DNA of 64,000 bases from Asticcacaulis sp. AC460 (GCF_000495795.1 NZ_AWGD01000039.1:1-64000), one strand, 5' to 3'; shown: positions 16,630-27,175, counted from the stretch's first letter. Translations and numbers: made by a program. The notes: generated by a model not told the origin, from the sequence alone.

Positions 16630-18912
16630 TTAGCTGGTTGAGACGGGGCGCCAGGTCTTCAGGACCGGGGGGGCGGGTTCGTCTTCGTCCGGCTCGGCGT
16701 CAGGGTCGCTGAGCCGGATATTGATCAGCTTGATGCCCAGGCTCTGTGCCGTTTGGGGCTCTGGCTTTCGAGCGACCTGGCCACGGCCGCCGCGCGAAGA
16801 GGCAGAGGCCGAAGACTCGGCGCCGCCTTCAGTCGCAACGGGTTCTGGCGGAATGACCACGAAACGGATTTTCAGGGCATCCTTGCGCAGGGCCGAGGCC
16901 GGCAGGGTGATGGTGTGTTCGCTGGCGCGCGGGTTCAGTTCGATCTCATCGACCTTGACGTCGTTGACCATGACGCTGACCTGGACCGGACGGCGGCTCT
17001 TGGCCTTCAGGTTCAGCTCCAGCTTGCGCGGCTTGGGCGTGTCGAACTCGACATGCTGGATCGGGATGACGACATTGGCGTCGGGACCTTCGCTCCAGGT
17101 GCCTTCGGTGTCGGGGCGCGACCAGTTCTGGTCCAGCATGCAGGTGCCCTGGTCCAGCCAGCCGAAGCGCACTTCCGAGCGGATAGGATCCCACACCGGC
17201 TTGTCCAGCGGCAGGTCCATGGCCTTGTCCGGCGGCAGGATCCACACGCCGTCCAGCATGCGCAGGCGCGAGCGCAGGTTCGCCGGGGCGTCGCATTGCT
17301 TGAGGAAGACCAGCAGGTGGTTCGGCTTGACGTCGCCGTTCTTGAAGGCGTCCTGGCCGGCGTCCTGATGGGCGATCTGCATCAGGTTCTCGCGCGCGGC
17401 ATACATGGTGTTGACCGGCAGCTTGTTGGAGGTCGCCCGCCAGGTGACTTCGTAGAACAGCTTCTGGTTCAGATGGATATTGGCGGGGTAGAAGTCGACC
17501 CCGTCGGAAGCCTTGACCAGCTTGTCCCACAGCGGCGACGGCGTCAGGTAATAGACCTGGTCGCTCTGGGCCAGGCCGGTGGCCTTGCGCATGGCGGCGG
17601 CGAAGCCGGCTATGTCATAGGCCTGAACCGCGATGACCAGCGGCAGCATGATGGCGATGACCTTGGGCCGCGCCTTATACAGCACGACCAGGGCGGACAG
17701 GATCAGCAGATAGGCGATCGGCCACATCATCCGGCCTGAGGCGCGCAGGATGGCGGCTGGGCCCTTCAGTTGTTCGGGCAGGGGGAAGTTCCACACCTGC
17801 ATGTTGAAGAACTTGGCGTTGTTGGAGATGGCGATCAGGGCCAGGCACAGCATGGGCAGGGCCAGGGGCCACAGCTTTTTCAGGTAGTCACGGGCGCGTT
17901 TGGCTTCGGGCGAGGTCAGGTACAGCACCACGGCGGTGACGATCAGCATCAGCAGGCCGAAGCCGAGATATTGGTAACCTTCGAATGACTGGCCGCCGTT
18001 CAGCGGCGTGGCCTTCAGGATGTTGGAGAAGTCCTGGCGCACCGGATTGAAGAAGCTGTCGATCCCGGCGGTGTAATAGCCCCAGCCGCCGGCGCCCGAG
18101 GCCATGCCCTTGGTATAGGTGCCGGCCAGGCCCATGGTAACGATCGGCGCCATCAGCGCAGCCGCGCTACGCCAGGTCAGGTCCAGCAAGGCCTTGCGGT
18201 CGAAGGTGCGGGCCGCCGGCCAGAAACGGCGCAGAACGTCGCCGCCCCAGATGGCCGCGATCATGAACAGCAGATAGGGGTGCAGCAGGCCGGCAAAGCC
18301 CAGCAGGGCAATCCAGTGCCACATCTTGGCGCGCTCGCTCTGCACATTGATGAAGATGTGCAAGCCCCACAGGACCAGGAACTGGGCCACCAGGGTGTCG
18401 TGGCGCATACGGTAATACAGGATCGGCAGGAGGCTGAGGATGATGGCGCCGCCGAAGGCGGCCCAGCGGCCGGGGGCGTGGGGACGGACCAGGCGGTAGG
18501 CGACGAAGAAATGCAGGGCGACGCACATGGCGAACCACGGGCCGATATATTGGAACTGATCCGGCAGCAGGTCCGAGAAGGGCTTGAACAGGAAGGCAAA
18601 CGGCGGATTGGCGTCCAGCGACATCAGGGAGTTGCCGACGGGGGCGGCCAGGCAGGTCTGGTGATTGAAGCTGTCAGCGCAGTGGCGGTAGGCGTTCCAG
18701 CCCAGGACATGCTGGCCCCAGTCGGCTTCCAGCACCCAGCCGATTTTCGTCGGGTCAATGATGTACGGGTTGAAAAAGCACAAAAACAGCACGACCGGCG
18801 CCAGGCAACAGGCCGCACGGAACAGACCCGTCCAGACCTGAGGCGGCAGATTGGTCACGAAGGCTTGGGGCTGGCTTATCGCGGAACGCCAGTTCCAGGT
18901 CGGCAAACGCAT
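16630..18912 (-). CDS. Large multispanning membrane protein, GT-C-like (DUF6311-type)
   Basis: A ~760-residue protein. About ten or eleven hydrophobic segments lie in the first ~450 residues, with an aspartate-containing first loop (IDPTKIGWVLEADWGQHVLGWNAYR) as in GT-C glycosyltransferases. A long soluble part follows and ends in a beta-rich region and an acidic tail. The assignment to the DUF6311 group is from memory. The likely role is sugar transfer at the outer face of the inner membrane, which is inference. The open frame extends 38 arginine-rich residues further upstream (to 19026); ATG 18912 is preferred. Confidence 0.65.
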   Translation of the reverse strand: MRLPTWNWRSAISQPQAFVTNLPPQVWTGLFRAACCLAPVVLFLCFFNPYIIDPTKIGWVLEADWGQHVLGWNAYRHCADSFNHQTCLAAPVGNSLMSLDANPPFAFLFKPFSDLLPDQFQYIGPWFAMCVALHFFVAYRLVRPHAPGRWAAFGGAIILSLLPILYYRMRHDTLVAQFLVLWGLHIFINVQSERAKMWHWIALLGFAGLLHPYLLFMIAAIWGGDVLRRFWPAARTFDRKALLDLTWRSAAALMAPIVTMGLAGTYTKGMASGAGGWGYYTAGIDSFFNPVRQDFSNILKATPLNGGQSFEGYQYLGFGLLMLIVTAVVLYLTSPEAKRARDYLKKLWPLALPMLCLALIAISNNAKFFNMQVWNFPLPEQLKGPAAILRASGRMMWPIAYLLILSALVVLYKARPKVIAIMLPLVIAVQAYDIAGFAAAMRKATGLAQSDQVYYLTPSPLWDKLVKASDGVDFYPANIHLNQKLFYEVTWRATSNKLPVNTMYAARENLMQIAHQDAGQDAFKNGDVKPNHLLVFLKQCDAPANLRSRLRMLDGVWILPPDKAMDLPLDKPVWDPIRSEVRFGWLDQGTCMLDQNWSRPDTEGTWSEGPDANVVIPIQHVEFDTPKPRKLELNLKAKSRRPVQVSVMVNDVKVDEIELNPRASEHTITLPASALRKDALKIRFVVIPPEPVATEGGAESSASASSRGGRGQVARKPEPQTAQSLGIKLINIRLSDPDAEPDEDEPAPPVLKTWRPVSTS

Positions 18913-19115
18913 GGTCTTTTTCGATACTCGGACGGAGGGCTTGGGAGCGCCCCTGCAATCGTCGTGCCTTTTGCGGCGGCGTCGCGGAGGACGGTTCTGT
19001 CCGGCGCGGGGGGCTCTTACTGACAATGCACAGGGTGATTTTCAGTCGCACATTGTACGCGAAACGGCGAACTTCACAAGCCCGTGAACGGGTGACATTT
19101 TGTTACACTGGAATG

Positions 19116-20756
19116 TCAATCTGGCCATTTGCCGTGGGCGCGAAGCCATGCCTCGACCTTCTTTTGGTCGTTGGTTCGCGCGTTCACGATGATGTCGGCC
19201 AGCGCCTCCGGGCTTTCAGCCGCGCCGGCTTCCAGCATCACCAATATCTGATCCTGGTCGTTCGTCATGAACCAGGGGGCGCCGCCGTCGCGGACCTGTG
19301 GTCTTGCGCCCTGGGCCAGCAGCCAGCGAGCGAAATCCAGTTGAGAATTGTACAGGGCGTGGATGAAGAGGTTCTGGCCCGCGGAATCATAAGCGTGAAG
19401 ATCAGCACCGGCGGCTACGAGGCTACGCGCAATCACAATCAGATCTTGATCCTTCATCTCACTGCGACCGGCGCGTCCGACAAAGGTAATCACCGGATCG
19501 GTAAGTAATCGCCCGCCAGGTGAGGCCCGGTACCTGAAGGACAAATCGGGCTTGTAAGCGAGTAGGAGATCGACGGTTTCAGGTGTGCCTCCGGCCGCGG
19601 CGTGGACCAGGGCGCGTGTGACGAGCTGGTGGTCGAGCGTGCCGCCACGGGTCAGAGCGCCATCGGCGATCAACCGCTTTGCCAGGTCTGTCCGCCGGCC
19701 GAGAATGGCGCTATCCAGCAAGGATCGTTCAAGCCTGACAAGGTCTCGGCCGATGCCAGTACAGGTACGGGGCGTTCCCGCCTCCAGCAAGCTAAGGACC
19801 AGGTCATCGGTGTAGTTGCGATTGGCCGCCGTGTCCTGGAGCAGGTCGCAGGCGGCTTGCGATGAGAAGTCGAAGCCGCCTTTCGACAAGGCGCCTATGG
19901 TGTCTTCATCCAGCTTCCACCACAGGCTTGCCCCCATACGTTCCGAACCGCCGTCGAAAAGCTTGCGAAAGGCGATGGGCGCGCCGGCCATGCCGTAGTC
20001 GCGAACTGTCTTTGTGCGCCCTGCGCGCGAAATTACAATTTCGCGGTAAATGGCGTGGCCTCCCTCAGTGTCAATTACGATTCCGTTCGGGAGGGTCGGA
20101 TAATAGATGTCGCGCCAGGACCAGAAATCCGCCGCGTCCGCTACGTCCAGTATTTCGGCGACGCGTTCCGGCGGGATCAGGTAGGTCTGGGGGCCAAAAT
20201 ACCGACTTGGGCCTTCTCCAGGAAGGGGCCGGTAGTGAGCCTCGCCGGTTCCGGTCACCGACATGACAAAGGGATCATTATGATGATCCTGGAGTGTCAT
20301 TCTGATTTCCGCCGTTGTCGTGTCACCACGTGGCGGCATGACGTGGTAGGGCGGCTGCTCTTCCTCGGTGATGTACGCGGTAACCAGCATTTTTTTGGGC
20401 GTTCCCGCCTCTGAGAGGAAAGGCTGATACATGGTTTGGGCCAGACGATCCAAGTAGGACCGTCGTTCAGGCGTCCATTCGAACGGTCTTCCGAGGACGC
20501 CCTCGGTGCTCAGGCACCTGATCCGGCCGTCTGCCCCAATGACATAGCGCAGAAAAAAATCGAACGCTTCCAAAGACCCGTAAGGAACGGACAGGGTCGA
20601 GGCAAGGTCTCCGCCACGAAGATTCGCGTCCTCGATTGAGGCTTCATCAATATCAACGGTATCTTCGTCCGTGCAAGCCGGTGGCAAGTCGCCCGCCTGA
20701 CAGATACCGGCAAGTCCTGCCGCGAGAATAACGGCCAATACGAGTGCTGCGCGCAT
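19116..20756 (-). CDS. Secreted DUF6438/ankyrin-repeat protein, copy 2
   Basis: A 546-residue protein with a signal peptide (MRAALVLAVILAAGLAGICQAGD). A DUF6438-like beta domain follows (TAEIRMTLQDHH...VTGTGEAHYRPL, FGPQTYLIPPERVAEI), then four or five ankyrin-like helices (ARSLVAAGADLHAYDSAGQNLFIHALYN, WLLAQGARPQVRDG). The start at 20756 is set by GGGAGGGAAAATG. It lies 19 bp after the related upstream gene and shares its whole architecture and C-terminal ending (WLRA-GKWPD), so the two are a tandem duplication. Probably periplasmic; role unknown. Confidence 0.8.
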   Translation of the reverse strand: MRAALVLAVILAAGLAGICQAGDLPPACTDEDTVDIDEASIEDANLRGGDLASTLSVPYGSLEAFDFFLRYVIGADGRIRCLSTEGVLGRPFEWTPERRSYLDRLAQTMYQPFLSEAGTPKKMLVTAYITEEEQPPYHVMPPRGDTTTAEIRMTLQDHHNDPFVMSVTGTGEAHYRPLPGEGPSRYFGPQTYLIPPERVAEILDVADAADFWSWRDIYYPTLPNGIVIDTEGGHAIYREIVISRAGRTKTVRDYGMAGAPIAFRKLFDGGSERMGASLWWKLDEDTIGALSKGGFDFSSQAACDLLQDTAANRNYTDDLVLSLLEAGTPRTCTGIGRDLVRLERSLLDSAILGRRTDLAKRLIADGALTRGGTLDHQLVTRALVHAAAGGTPETVDLLLAYKPDLSFRYRASPGGRLLTDPVITFVGRAGRSEMKDQDLIVIARSLVAAGADLHAYDSAGQNLFIHALYNSQLDFARWLLAQGARPQVRDGGAPWFMTNDQDQILVMLEAGAAESPEALADIIVNARTNDQKKVEAWLRAHGKWPD

Positions 20757-20775
20757 TTTCCCTCCCTGCCTGGTA

Positions 20776-22371
20776 TTACGAATCCGGCCATTTGCCGTAG
20801 GCTCTAAGCCAGGCGGTGACGCGAAGCCAATGGTCGCGGCGGGCTTTTGAGACCAACTCATCGACGACGCCCGGCTGCGCCAGGTCAGCGCCGCCTTCCA
20901 ACAGGATCATGACGATGTCTTCATCATAAATCTGATCGAGGGGCGACGTGCCGTCGCTGGCCTCGATGCGGGCGCCCTTGTTCAACAGCCAACTTAGGGT
21001 GTCGGCGTCACCCCGGTTGGCGGCATAGTTCAGAACACCACTGTTGAAGGTGTCGCGGCTATCGATATCCGCGCCGGAGTCCAGCAGCAACTGAATGATG
21101 GCTATCGTATCGGCTTGACGACCATTCGGCGGGCGGCGAACGAAGGTGATAATCGGATCAATCTTCTGGGTGGCGTCATTTCGACGAATGACCAACTCCG
21201 GGCCTAGTGAAAGCAGACGCCTGACCATATCCGGTGAGCCGCTTTGGACGGCATGGGCCAGGGCTCGGGTCACGGCCGCCCGATCGGGTTGGCCCTTTGT
21301 CGTTAGCGCGCCCTGATCGATGAGCCGGTTCGCAAGCTCGAAACGCTGCCCGGCTATGGCCGCGTCCAGCAAAGAATAGTCGAACGGAAACCCCTTGATC
21401 ACTCTGTCCTGGGGCGCGCCTAGCGACAGCAGATGCGCGACGACATCTTCGGACGTGGCGGGGGCCGACACTAGGGTCATCAGTAACTCCGCCCCCTTGT
21501 CCGAAGCAAAGTCGAAGCCGTTCTCCTTGACCACGTCCAGGGTGCGTCGATCGATCTTTTGCCACAGGCCAGCCTCGGCGAGAGCAGACATCGTATGGAT
21601 CAGCCGTCCGGCCTCGGAAGGCGTGCCGCCGCTGCCGTCATCCGAAAAGGTCTTGAACGATTCGCCCAGGCGTATGTCTATTTTTGAATAGCTCCAGCCG
21701 TGTCCCGGCATGTCGTAATGGTAGACCTCGCGCAACGACCAGAACTGCGCCGCTTCCGCCAGATTCATGATTGCGGCTACCCGCTCCAACGGAATGCGAT
21801 AGGTCTGGGGACCGAAAAGATCGCCGTACCTGCCGGGGGAGTAGGTTACCGTGCCGTCTCCCCTGACGACCATGTCAAAGCTGGGCGGCTCGCCGCGTGA
21901 CGACCAGTGCAGGCGGATTTCGGCGGTGGCGATATCGCCCGCTGGGCGCGGGACATGTGGGCCAGGCCGTTCTTCTTCATAGAAGACGGTTTCGACATAA
22001 ACGGGGGCGGGTTCACCCTTCGTCAGAAAGGGGGCGAACTGCTGAGCTGAAATGGCGTCGAGTGCGGCCTGACGTTGCGGCGTGATCTCAGGAGGCGAAG
22101 GGGCGTAAGGACTGCCGGGAGATATGCAGGTTACGCGTCCGTCTTCACCGATCACATAGCGGACTTCAAAGAACCATTCACCCGAATGGGTGTCAAAATC
22201 ATAGATCAGGGTTTGGGCGTAGGAGGCGGAGGTGCGACGGGCCGCGCGTTCTTCGCCATCCGCCTTGCGCAGGTTTACGGCGACCGCAGGATCGCAAGAC
22301 GGCAGGGCAAAGGCTTGCAATGCGGGCAGAGTGCTCGCTATGCCCAAAACGGCGATAATGAGATTGCGCAT
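20776..22371 (-). CDS. Secreted DUF6438/ankyrin-repeat protein, copy 1
   Basis: A 531-residue paralogue of the next gene with signal peptide MRNLIIAVLGIASTLPALQAFA. The DUF6438-like core is at ~150-270 (TAEIRLHWSSRGEPPSFDMVVRGDGTVTY, FGPQTYRIPLERVAAIMNLAEAAQFW), followed by ankyrin-type repeats (IQLLLDSGADIDSRDTFNSGVLNYAANRG, WLLNKGARIEASDG). The ending is WLRAYGKWPDS. It is the first gene of the two-gene unit and starts 59 bp after the carB stop on the same strand. No catalytic motif is seen; protein binding is the family expectation for ankyrins. Confidence 0.8.
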   Translation of the reverse strand: MRNLIIAVLGIASTLPALQAFALPSCDPAVAVNLRKADGEERAARRTSASYAQTLIYDFDTHSGEWFFEVRYVIGEDGRVTCISPGSPYAPSPPEITPQRQAALDAISAQQFAPFLTKGEPAPVYVETVFYEEERPGPHVPRPAGDIATAEIRLHWSSRGEPPSFDMVVRGDGTVTYSPGRYGDLFGPQTYRIPLERVAAIMNLAEAAQFWSLREVYHYDMPGHGWSYSKIDIRLGESFKTFSDDGSGGTPSEAGRLIHTMSALAEAGLWQKIDRRTLDVVKENGFDFASDKGAELLMTLVSAPATSEDVVAHLLSLGAPQDRVIKGFPFDYSLLDAAIAGQRFELANRLIDQGALTTKGQPDRAAVTRALAHAVQSGSPDMVRRLLSLGPELVIRRNDATQKIDPIITFVRRPPNGRQADTIAIIQLLLDSGADIDSRDTFNSGVLNYAANRGDADTLSWLLNKGARIEASDGTSPLDQIYDEDIVMILLEGGADLAQPGVVDELVSKARRDHWLRVTAWLRAYGKWPDS

Positions 22372-22430
22372 GACCTGCCCCCTTGCCTTAAACTTAGCAG
22401 AGAACAGGTCTGGCGCAATCCTAAGTTGGA

Positions 22431-25400
22431 TCAGGCATATTCCTGCAGGGCGCGGACGTCCAGTTCGCCCTTGCGGGCGCTGGCGATGGCGCGGGTCGCG
22501 GCCACAGCTCCCGACGCCGTCGTGTAGTACGGAATCTTCATCATCAGGGTGGTGCGGCGGATCGAGAAGGAGTCGGCCAGGGACTGCTTGCCTTCGGTGG
22601 TGTTGAACACCAGGGCAATCTCGCCGTTCTTGATGGCGTCCAAGATGTTCGGACGGCCTTCCAGCACCTTCTTGACCTTTTCGACCTGAACGCCGCGTTC
22701 AGCCAGATAATCATAGGTGCCGCCGGTGGCGACGACCTTGAAGCCCAGCTCCAGCAACAGCCGGATCGACTCGACGATGACCGGCTTGTCCTGATCCTTG
22801 ACCGAAACGAAGACCTTGCCCTTGGTCGGAAGAATAGTGCCGCTGCCCTGCTGCGACTTGGCGAAGGCGCGCGAGAAGGCGTCGATCATCTCTTCGCCGT
22901 CGCGTATCCAGTCCAGGCCCATGACCTCACCGGTCGAGCGCATTTCCGGCCCCAGGACCGTATCGACATTGGCGAAACGGGCGAACGGGAAGACGGCTTC
23001 CTTGACGGCGACATGGCGGTAGTCGCGCGGTTTCAGGTTAAACTCGGCCAGGGACTTGCCGGCCATGATCTTGGCGGCGATGCCGGCCAGGGGCTGACCC
23101 AGGGTCTTGGCAACGAAGGGCACGGTCCGCGAGGCGCGCGGATTGACTTCCAGCACGTAGATCTTCGGATCGGTGTAAGGGTTTTCGATGGCGAACTGGA
23201 CATTCATCAGGCCGCGGACCTTCAGCGCCTTGGCCAGTTCGATGGTCTGGCGCTCCAGCTCGGCGACGGTTTCCGGTTTCAGCGAGAAGGGCGGCAGGGA
23301 ACAGGCCGAGTCGCCCGAGTGGACGCCGGCTTCTTCGATATGTTCCATGATGCCGGCGACAAAGACGCCTTCGCCATCGGCCAGGGCATCGGCGTCGACC
23401 TCGATGGCGGCCGACAGGTATTGATCGATCAGCACAGGCGAGTCGCCCGACACCTGCACGGCTTCGCGGACATAGCGGGCCAGTTGCTCGTCGTCGCGGA
23501 TGATTTCCATGGCGCGGCCGCCCAGGACGTAGGACGGGCGGATGACGATGGGGTAGCCGACTTCGTGGGCGGCGCGGAAGGCCTCTTCCGGCGTGCGGGC
23601 GATGGCGTTGATCGGCTGGGTCAGTTCGATGTCGCGCAGCAGGTGCTGGAAGCGCTCGCGGTCTTCGGCCAGGTCGATGGCGTCGGGCGAGGTGCCCAGG
23701 ATGGGAATGCCTTCGTCTTCCAGCGCCTGGGCCAGCTTCAGCGGAGTCTGGCCGCCGAACTGGACGACCACGCCCAGCAGTTCGCCGTTGGATTGTTCCA
23801 CGGCGATCAGTTCCAGCACGTCTTCGGCCGTCAGGGGCTCGAAATACAAGCGGTCGGAGGTGTCGTAATCGGTCGAGACGGTTTCCGGGTTGCAGTTGAC
23901 CATGATGGCTTCGACGCCGATGTCTTTAAAGGCAAAGGCGGCGTGGCAGCAGCAATAGTCGAACTCGATGCCCTGGCCGATCCGGTTGGGACCGCCGCCC
24001 AGGATGATGGCCTTCTTGCGGTCGGACGGCTCGGCTTCGTTCTCCGGCAGTTGCCCCAAAGCGCCCGATTCGTAGGTCGAATACATGTAGGCGGTGTTGG
24101 AGCGGAACTCGGCGGCGCAGGTATCGATGCGCTTGAACACCGGACGCACACCCAGGGCGCGGCGGGCGGTGCGGACCTCGGTTTCGGTGGTGCCGGTCAG
24201 CTTGGCCAGGCGGACGTCGGAGAAGCCCATGGCCTTCAGTTGGCGCATGGCTTTTGCGGTTTGCGGCAGGCCCAGGGCGCCGATCTTGGCTTCTTCGGAG
24301 ACGATGGTTTCGATCTGGCGCAGGAACCACGGTTCGTAGGAACAGGCGGCGTGGATGTCTTCGACGCTCAGGCCGTGACGGAAAGCCTGGGCGATGACGC
24401 GGATCCGGTCCGGCGTGGCGCGCCCCAGTTCGCGGATGACGGCCTCGCGGACGGCATGGGGTTCGGCGTTGTGGGTGCCCTTGATCTCGACCTCATCGAA
24501 GCCCGACAGGCCGGTTTCCAGGCCACGCAGGGCCTTTTGCATCGACTCGGCGAAGGTGCGGCCGATGGCCATGACCTCGCCGACCGACTTCATCGAGGTG
24601 CCCAGCAGGGGCTCGGAGCCGGGGTATTTCTCAAAAGCGAACCGCGGGATCTTGGTGACGACGTAGTCGATCGAGGGCTCGAACGAGGCCGGCGTGGTCT
24701 GGGTGATGTCGTTCTGCAGTTCGTCCAGGGTGTAGCCGACGGCCAGTTTCGCGGCGACCTTGGCGATCGGGAAACCGGTCGCCTTGGACGCCAGGGCCGA
24801 GGAGCGCGACACGCGCGGGTTCATCTCGATGACGATCATGCGGCCATCGACGGGGTTAAGCGCGAACTGGACGTTCGAGCCGCCGGTTTCGACGCCGATT
24901 TCACGCAGCACGGCCAGGCTGGCCGAACGCATGATCTGGTATTCCTTGTCGGTCAGGGTCAGGGCCGGGGCAACGGTGATGGAATCACCGGTGTGCACGC
25001 CCATCGGGTCGACGTTTTCGATCGAGCAGACGATGATGCAGTTGTCGGCCGTGTCGCGCACGACCTCCATCTCGTATTCCTTCCAGCCGAGGATCGACTC
25101 TTCGATCAGCACTTCGGTGGTCGGCGACAGGTCGAGGCCGTTGGCGACGATGTCCTTGAATTCTTCCTGGTTGAAGGCGATGCCGCCGCCGGTGCCGGCC
25201 AGGGTAAAGGACGGACGGATGACCGCCGGCAGGCCGCCGATGTGCTCCAGGGCGGCATAGGCCTCTTCCATGGTGTGGGCGACGGCCGACTTGGCCGATT
25301 CCAGGCCCAGCTTGTCCATGGCGTTGCGGAACTTCAGGCGGTCTTCGGCCTTGTCGATGACCTCGGCCTTGGCGCCGATCATCTCGACATTGTACTTGGC

Positions 25401-25724
25401 CAGGACGCCCGAGTTTTCCAGGGCAAGGGCCGTGTTCAGTGCGGTCTGGCCGCCCATGGTCGGCAGCAGGGCGTCGGGGCGTTCCCTGGCGATGATCTTT
25501 TCGACGAATTCCGGCGTGATCGGCTCGATATAGGTGGCGTCGGCAACGTCCGGATCGGTCATGATGGTGGCCGGATTGGAGTTGACCAGGATGATGCGGT
25601 AGCCTTCCTGGCGCAGGGCTTTACAGGCCTGGACGCCGGAATAGTCGAACTCGCAGGCCTGACCGATGACGATGGGCCCGGCGCCGATGATCAGGATGGA
25701 CTTGATATCTGTACGTTTGGGCAT
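22431..25724 (-). CDS. carB: Carbamoyl-phosphate synthase large subunit
   Basis: The 1097-residue subunit makes carbamoyl phosphate from bicarbonate, ATP and ammonia supplied by CarA, for pyrimidine and arginine synthesis. Both homologous halves are visible: [22 protein letters not shown]...[30 protein letters not shown] in the first and [23 protein letters not shown]...[20 protein letters not shown] in the second. The MGS-like allosteric domain is at the C-terminus ([38 protein letters not shown]). MPKRTDIK at 25724 after GGAAG is the start; an upstream in-frame ATG is not needed. carA lies 2.5 kb away with four other genes between. Confidence 0.97.
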   Translation of the reverse strand: MPKRTDIKSILIIGAGPIVIGQACEFDYSGVQACKALRQEGYRIILVNSNPATIMTDPDVADATYIEPITPEFVEKIIARERPDALLPTMGGQTALNTALALENSGVLAKYNVEMIGAKAEVIDKAEDRLKFRNAMDKLGLESAKSAVAHTMEEAYAALEHIGGLPAVIRPSFTLAGTGGGIAFNQEEFKDIVANGLDLSPTTEVLIEESILGWKEYEMEVVRDTADNCIIVCSIENVDPMGVHTGDSITVAPALTLTDKEYQIMRSASLAVLREIGVETGGSNVQFALNPVDGRMIVIEMNPRVSRSSALASKATGFPIAKVAAKLAVGYTLDELQNDITQTTPASFEPSIDYVVTKIPRFAFEKYPGSEPLLGTSMKSVGEVMAIGRTFAESMQKALRGLETGLSGFDEVEIKGTHNAEPHAVREAVIRELGRATPDRIRVIAQAFRHGLSVEDIHAACSYEPWFLRQIETIVSEEAKIGALGLPQTAKAMRQLKAMGFSDVRLAKLTGTTETEVRTARRALGVRPVFKRIDTCAAEFRSNTAYMYSTYESGALGQLPENEAEPSDRKKAIILGGGPNRIGQGIEFDYCCCHAAFAFKDIGVEAIMVNCNPETVSTDYDTSDRLYFEPLTAEDVLELIAVEQSNGELLGVVVQFGGQTPLKLAQALEDEGIPILGTSPDAIDLAEDRERFQHLLRDIELTQPINAIARTPEEAFRAAHEVGYPIVIRPSYVLGGRAMEIIRDDEQLARYVREAVQVSGDSPVLIDQYLSAAIEVDADALADGEGVFVAGIMEHIEEAGVHSGDSACSLPPFSLKPETVAELERQTIELAKALKVRGLMNVQFAIENPYTDPKIYVLEVNPRASRTVPFVAKTLGQPLAGIAAKIMAGKSLAEFNLKPRDYRHVAVKEAVFPFARFANVDTVLGPEMRSTGEVMGLDWIRDGEEMIDAFSRAFAKSQQGSGTILPTKGKVFVSVKDQDKPVIVESIRLLLELGFKVVATGGTYDYLAERGVQVEKVKKVLEGRPNILDAIKNGEIALVFNTTEGKQSLADSFSIRRTTLMMKIPYYTTASGAVAATRAIASARKGELDVRALQEYA

Positions 25725-25868
25725 GGTCGGTCTTCCGTAACAAGTAATCGCGCGCAATCCGCGGCCTGTGCGAGGGGGCGCAGGTCGTGGCGTAAGGTGC
25801 CGGTTTTGGGCTAAGCGGGTGCTTTAGTGGCTATAGGTGTGCAGCGCAACCCGGAAAATTTAATAATT

Positions 25869-26276
25869 TTACCCGGTCCAGTCTTCGACAGGCAGCCAGG
25901 GTGTCAGGCGCTTCAGGGCCGTGTCGTTTGTCACCAAAATCGCGCCGGCAGACAAGGCCTGGGCGGCGATCATCAGGTCCAGAGGTGCGATGGTGATTCC
26001 TTGCGATTCGCAGGTTCGGCGCAGCTCGGCGTAGGTGTGGGCTTCGGACTCGGCCCAGGGCAAAACCGTCACAGTACGGAAGAAGACCTCTACTGAATAG
26101 CTCAGGCGTGGCGGGTGTCCGGCCTTGGCCAAACCGAATAAGATTTCCGCCCGTGTGACAATCGAGATCGTCGCGCTTTCGATAGACAGGGATCTCAGAC
26201 GTTGCACGGCGTTGGTGGAAGCGCGGCTGCGGACGAAGAGGCTGACCGTGTTGGTATCGAAGACGTAGGCACTCAC
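25869..26276 (-). CDS. vapC: VapC-type PIN-domain ribonuclease toxin
   Basis: A 135-residue PIN protein. The acidic metal-binding residues are D7 (FDTNT), E44 (RAEIL), D100 ([10 protein letters not shown]) and D118 (TND). Family activity is cleavage of specific RNAs, often initiator tRNA, when the antitoxin is lost. The start overlaps the vapB stop by 4 bases, the usual arrangement of a VapBC module. All four acidic residues are present, so it is probably active. Confidence 0.9.
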   Translation of the reverse strand: MSAYVFDTNTVSLFVRSRASTNAVQRLRSLSIESATISIVTRAEILFGLAKAGHPPRLSYSVEVFFRTVTVLPWAESEAHTYAELRRTCESQGITIAPLDLMIAAQALSAGAILVTNDTALKRLTPWLPVEDWTG

Positions 26277-26536
26277 TCCTTGTAGCCTTCGAAAGGATCG
26301 CGGTCGTGAACGCCTTGGTTTCGGTCGGCCATAAAGTCATCCGGAACGTCGCCGGGCTCCATTTGGGCCAGGGCGGCGAAGAAGGGCTCCCAGGATGATG
26401 GCTTGCTGGACAGGATAACGTCGCCGGTCTTGGGATCACGGCGGATAAAGACTTCTTGGCCTTCAAAGCGGTAGTCTTTAGGAAGACGGACAGCCTGGCT
26501 TCGACCGGTCATGAAGATTTTAGCGGTATCATCCAT
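26273..26536 (-). CDS. vapB: VapB-type antitoxin, AbrB/SpoVT fold
   Basis: An 87-residue protein. The N-terminal ~45 residues form a swapped-hairpin AbrB DNA-binding fold ([37 protein letters not shown]). The C-terminal acidic and aromatic tail ([21 protein letters not shown]) is expected to wrap around VapC. It is first in the two-gene operon, with a palindromic operator 20 bp upstream of its start. Confidence 0.9.
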   Translation of the reverse strand: MDDTAKIFMTGRSQAVRLPKDYRFEGQEVFIRRDPKTGDVILSSKPSSWEPFFAALAQMEPGDVPDDFMADRNQGVHDRDPFEGYKE

Positions 26537-26555
26537 GCTGAAAATTTAGCAAATA

Positions 26556-26585
26556 TTGCGATATGTATCAAGGTATGTATCGCAA
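26556..26585. promoter_or_regulatory. vapBC operator
   Basis: TTGCGATA (26556-26563) and TATCGCAA (26578-26585) form an inverted repeat with a 14-bp centre that itself repeats TATGTATC-like sequence. Placed 20 bp from vapB, it is the expected site for VapBC autorepression. Confidence 0.6.
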
Positions 26586-26597
26586 GGGGCGCGCACA

Positions 26598-26633
26598 AAA
26601 AATTTCCGCCTCCCCGGGGGGCTGGGGAGGCGG
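26598..26633 (-). terminator. Intrinsic terminator of the LytM-like gene
   Basis: CCGCCTCCCC (26606-26615) pairs with GGGGAGGCGG (26624-26633). On the minus strand the stem is followed by AAATTTTTTG. It lies 35 bp downstream of the stop of the leftward LytM-like gene. Confidence 0.8.
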
Positions 26634-26668
26634 AGCGGTTTGATTTTAGGTGAGGGGTAACAAACCGA

Positions 26669-27175
26669 CTACTGCATTGCGACGGTCTTGACCGGCTGGG
26701 GGTTTACCGGCTCTTCGCCGCAACGCAATTCCATGTACAAAAAGGCCGCTTCGCCGTGGGCCGGGGCAGTGGCGCCCAGACGCCCGCCTTGGGCGATACG
26801 GTCGCCGGTGCGCACCCGCAGGCCCGACATACCGGTGAGGACAACGCGGCGGTCGCCGCCGATGTTGAGGATGACCACTTGGCCCAGGTTTTCAACCGGG
26901 CCGGCATATTCGACGTCGCCGCTGATCGGGGCGGTGACGACGGCATTGGCGGCGGTGCGGTAGACGATACCGCGGCTGCCGACCGGTTCGCCGGCGGTGA
27001 ACAGCGGGTTGCTTTCACCGTAGGCCTGCCAGACTTCACCCTGGACCACCGGGGCGAGGCGGGGAGCGCCGCAGACCTGGGCCTGAGCGCGGCCGCCCAG
27101 CAGGAGAACAAAGGCAGCCGCGATCAGTACCAGGCCAGTCAGTTGGGTCAGGTTATGCAGTTTGGAGGTCGTCAT
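26669..27175 (-). CDS. Degenerate LytM/M23-like periplasmic protein
   Basis: A 168-residue protein with a signal peptide or N-terminal anchor (LTGLVLIAAAFVLLLGGRAQAQ). The rest follows the LytM pattern (NAVVTAPISGDVEYAGPVENLGQVVILNIGG...GLRVRTGDRIAQGGRLGAT...EEPVNPQ). However, the zinc-binding HxxxD and HxH motifs are absent: SRGIVYR and FLYMELR stand in their places. It is therefore probably not a peptidase. Like EnvC-type proteins it may activate or scaffold murein hydrolases, which is inference. The start MTTSKLHN is chosen for a proper signal peptide. Confidence 0.65.
   Translation of the reverse strand: MTTSKLHNLTQLTGLVLIAAAFVLLLGGRAQAQVCGAPRLAPVVQGEVWQAYGESNPLFTAGEPVGSRGIVYRTAANAVVTAPISGDVEYAGPVENLGQVVILNIGGDRRVVLTGMSGLRVRTGDRIAQGGRLGATAPAHGEAAFLYMELRCGEEPVNPQPVKTVAMQ

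Noticed and set aside
23013-25814. A 933-codon open frame on the plus strand opposite carB
   Set aside because: It mirrors carB codon by codon, lacks any recognisable domain and is a product of high-GC codon bias on the other strand.
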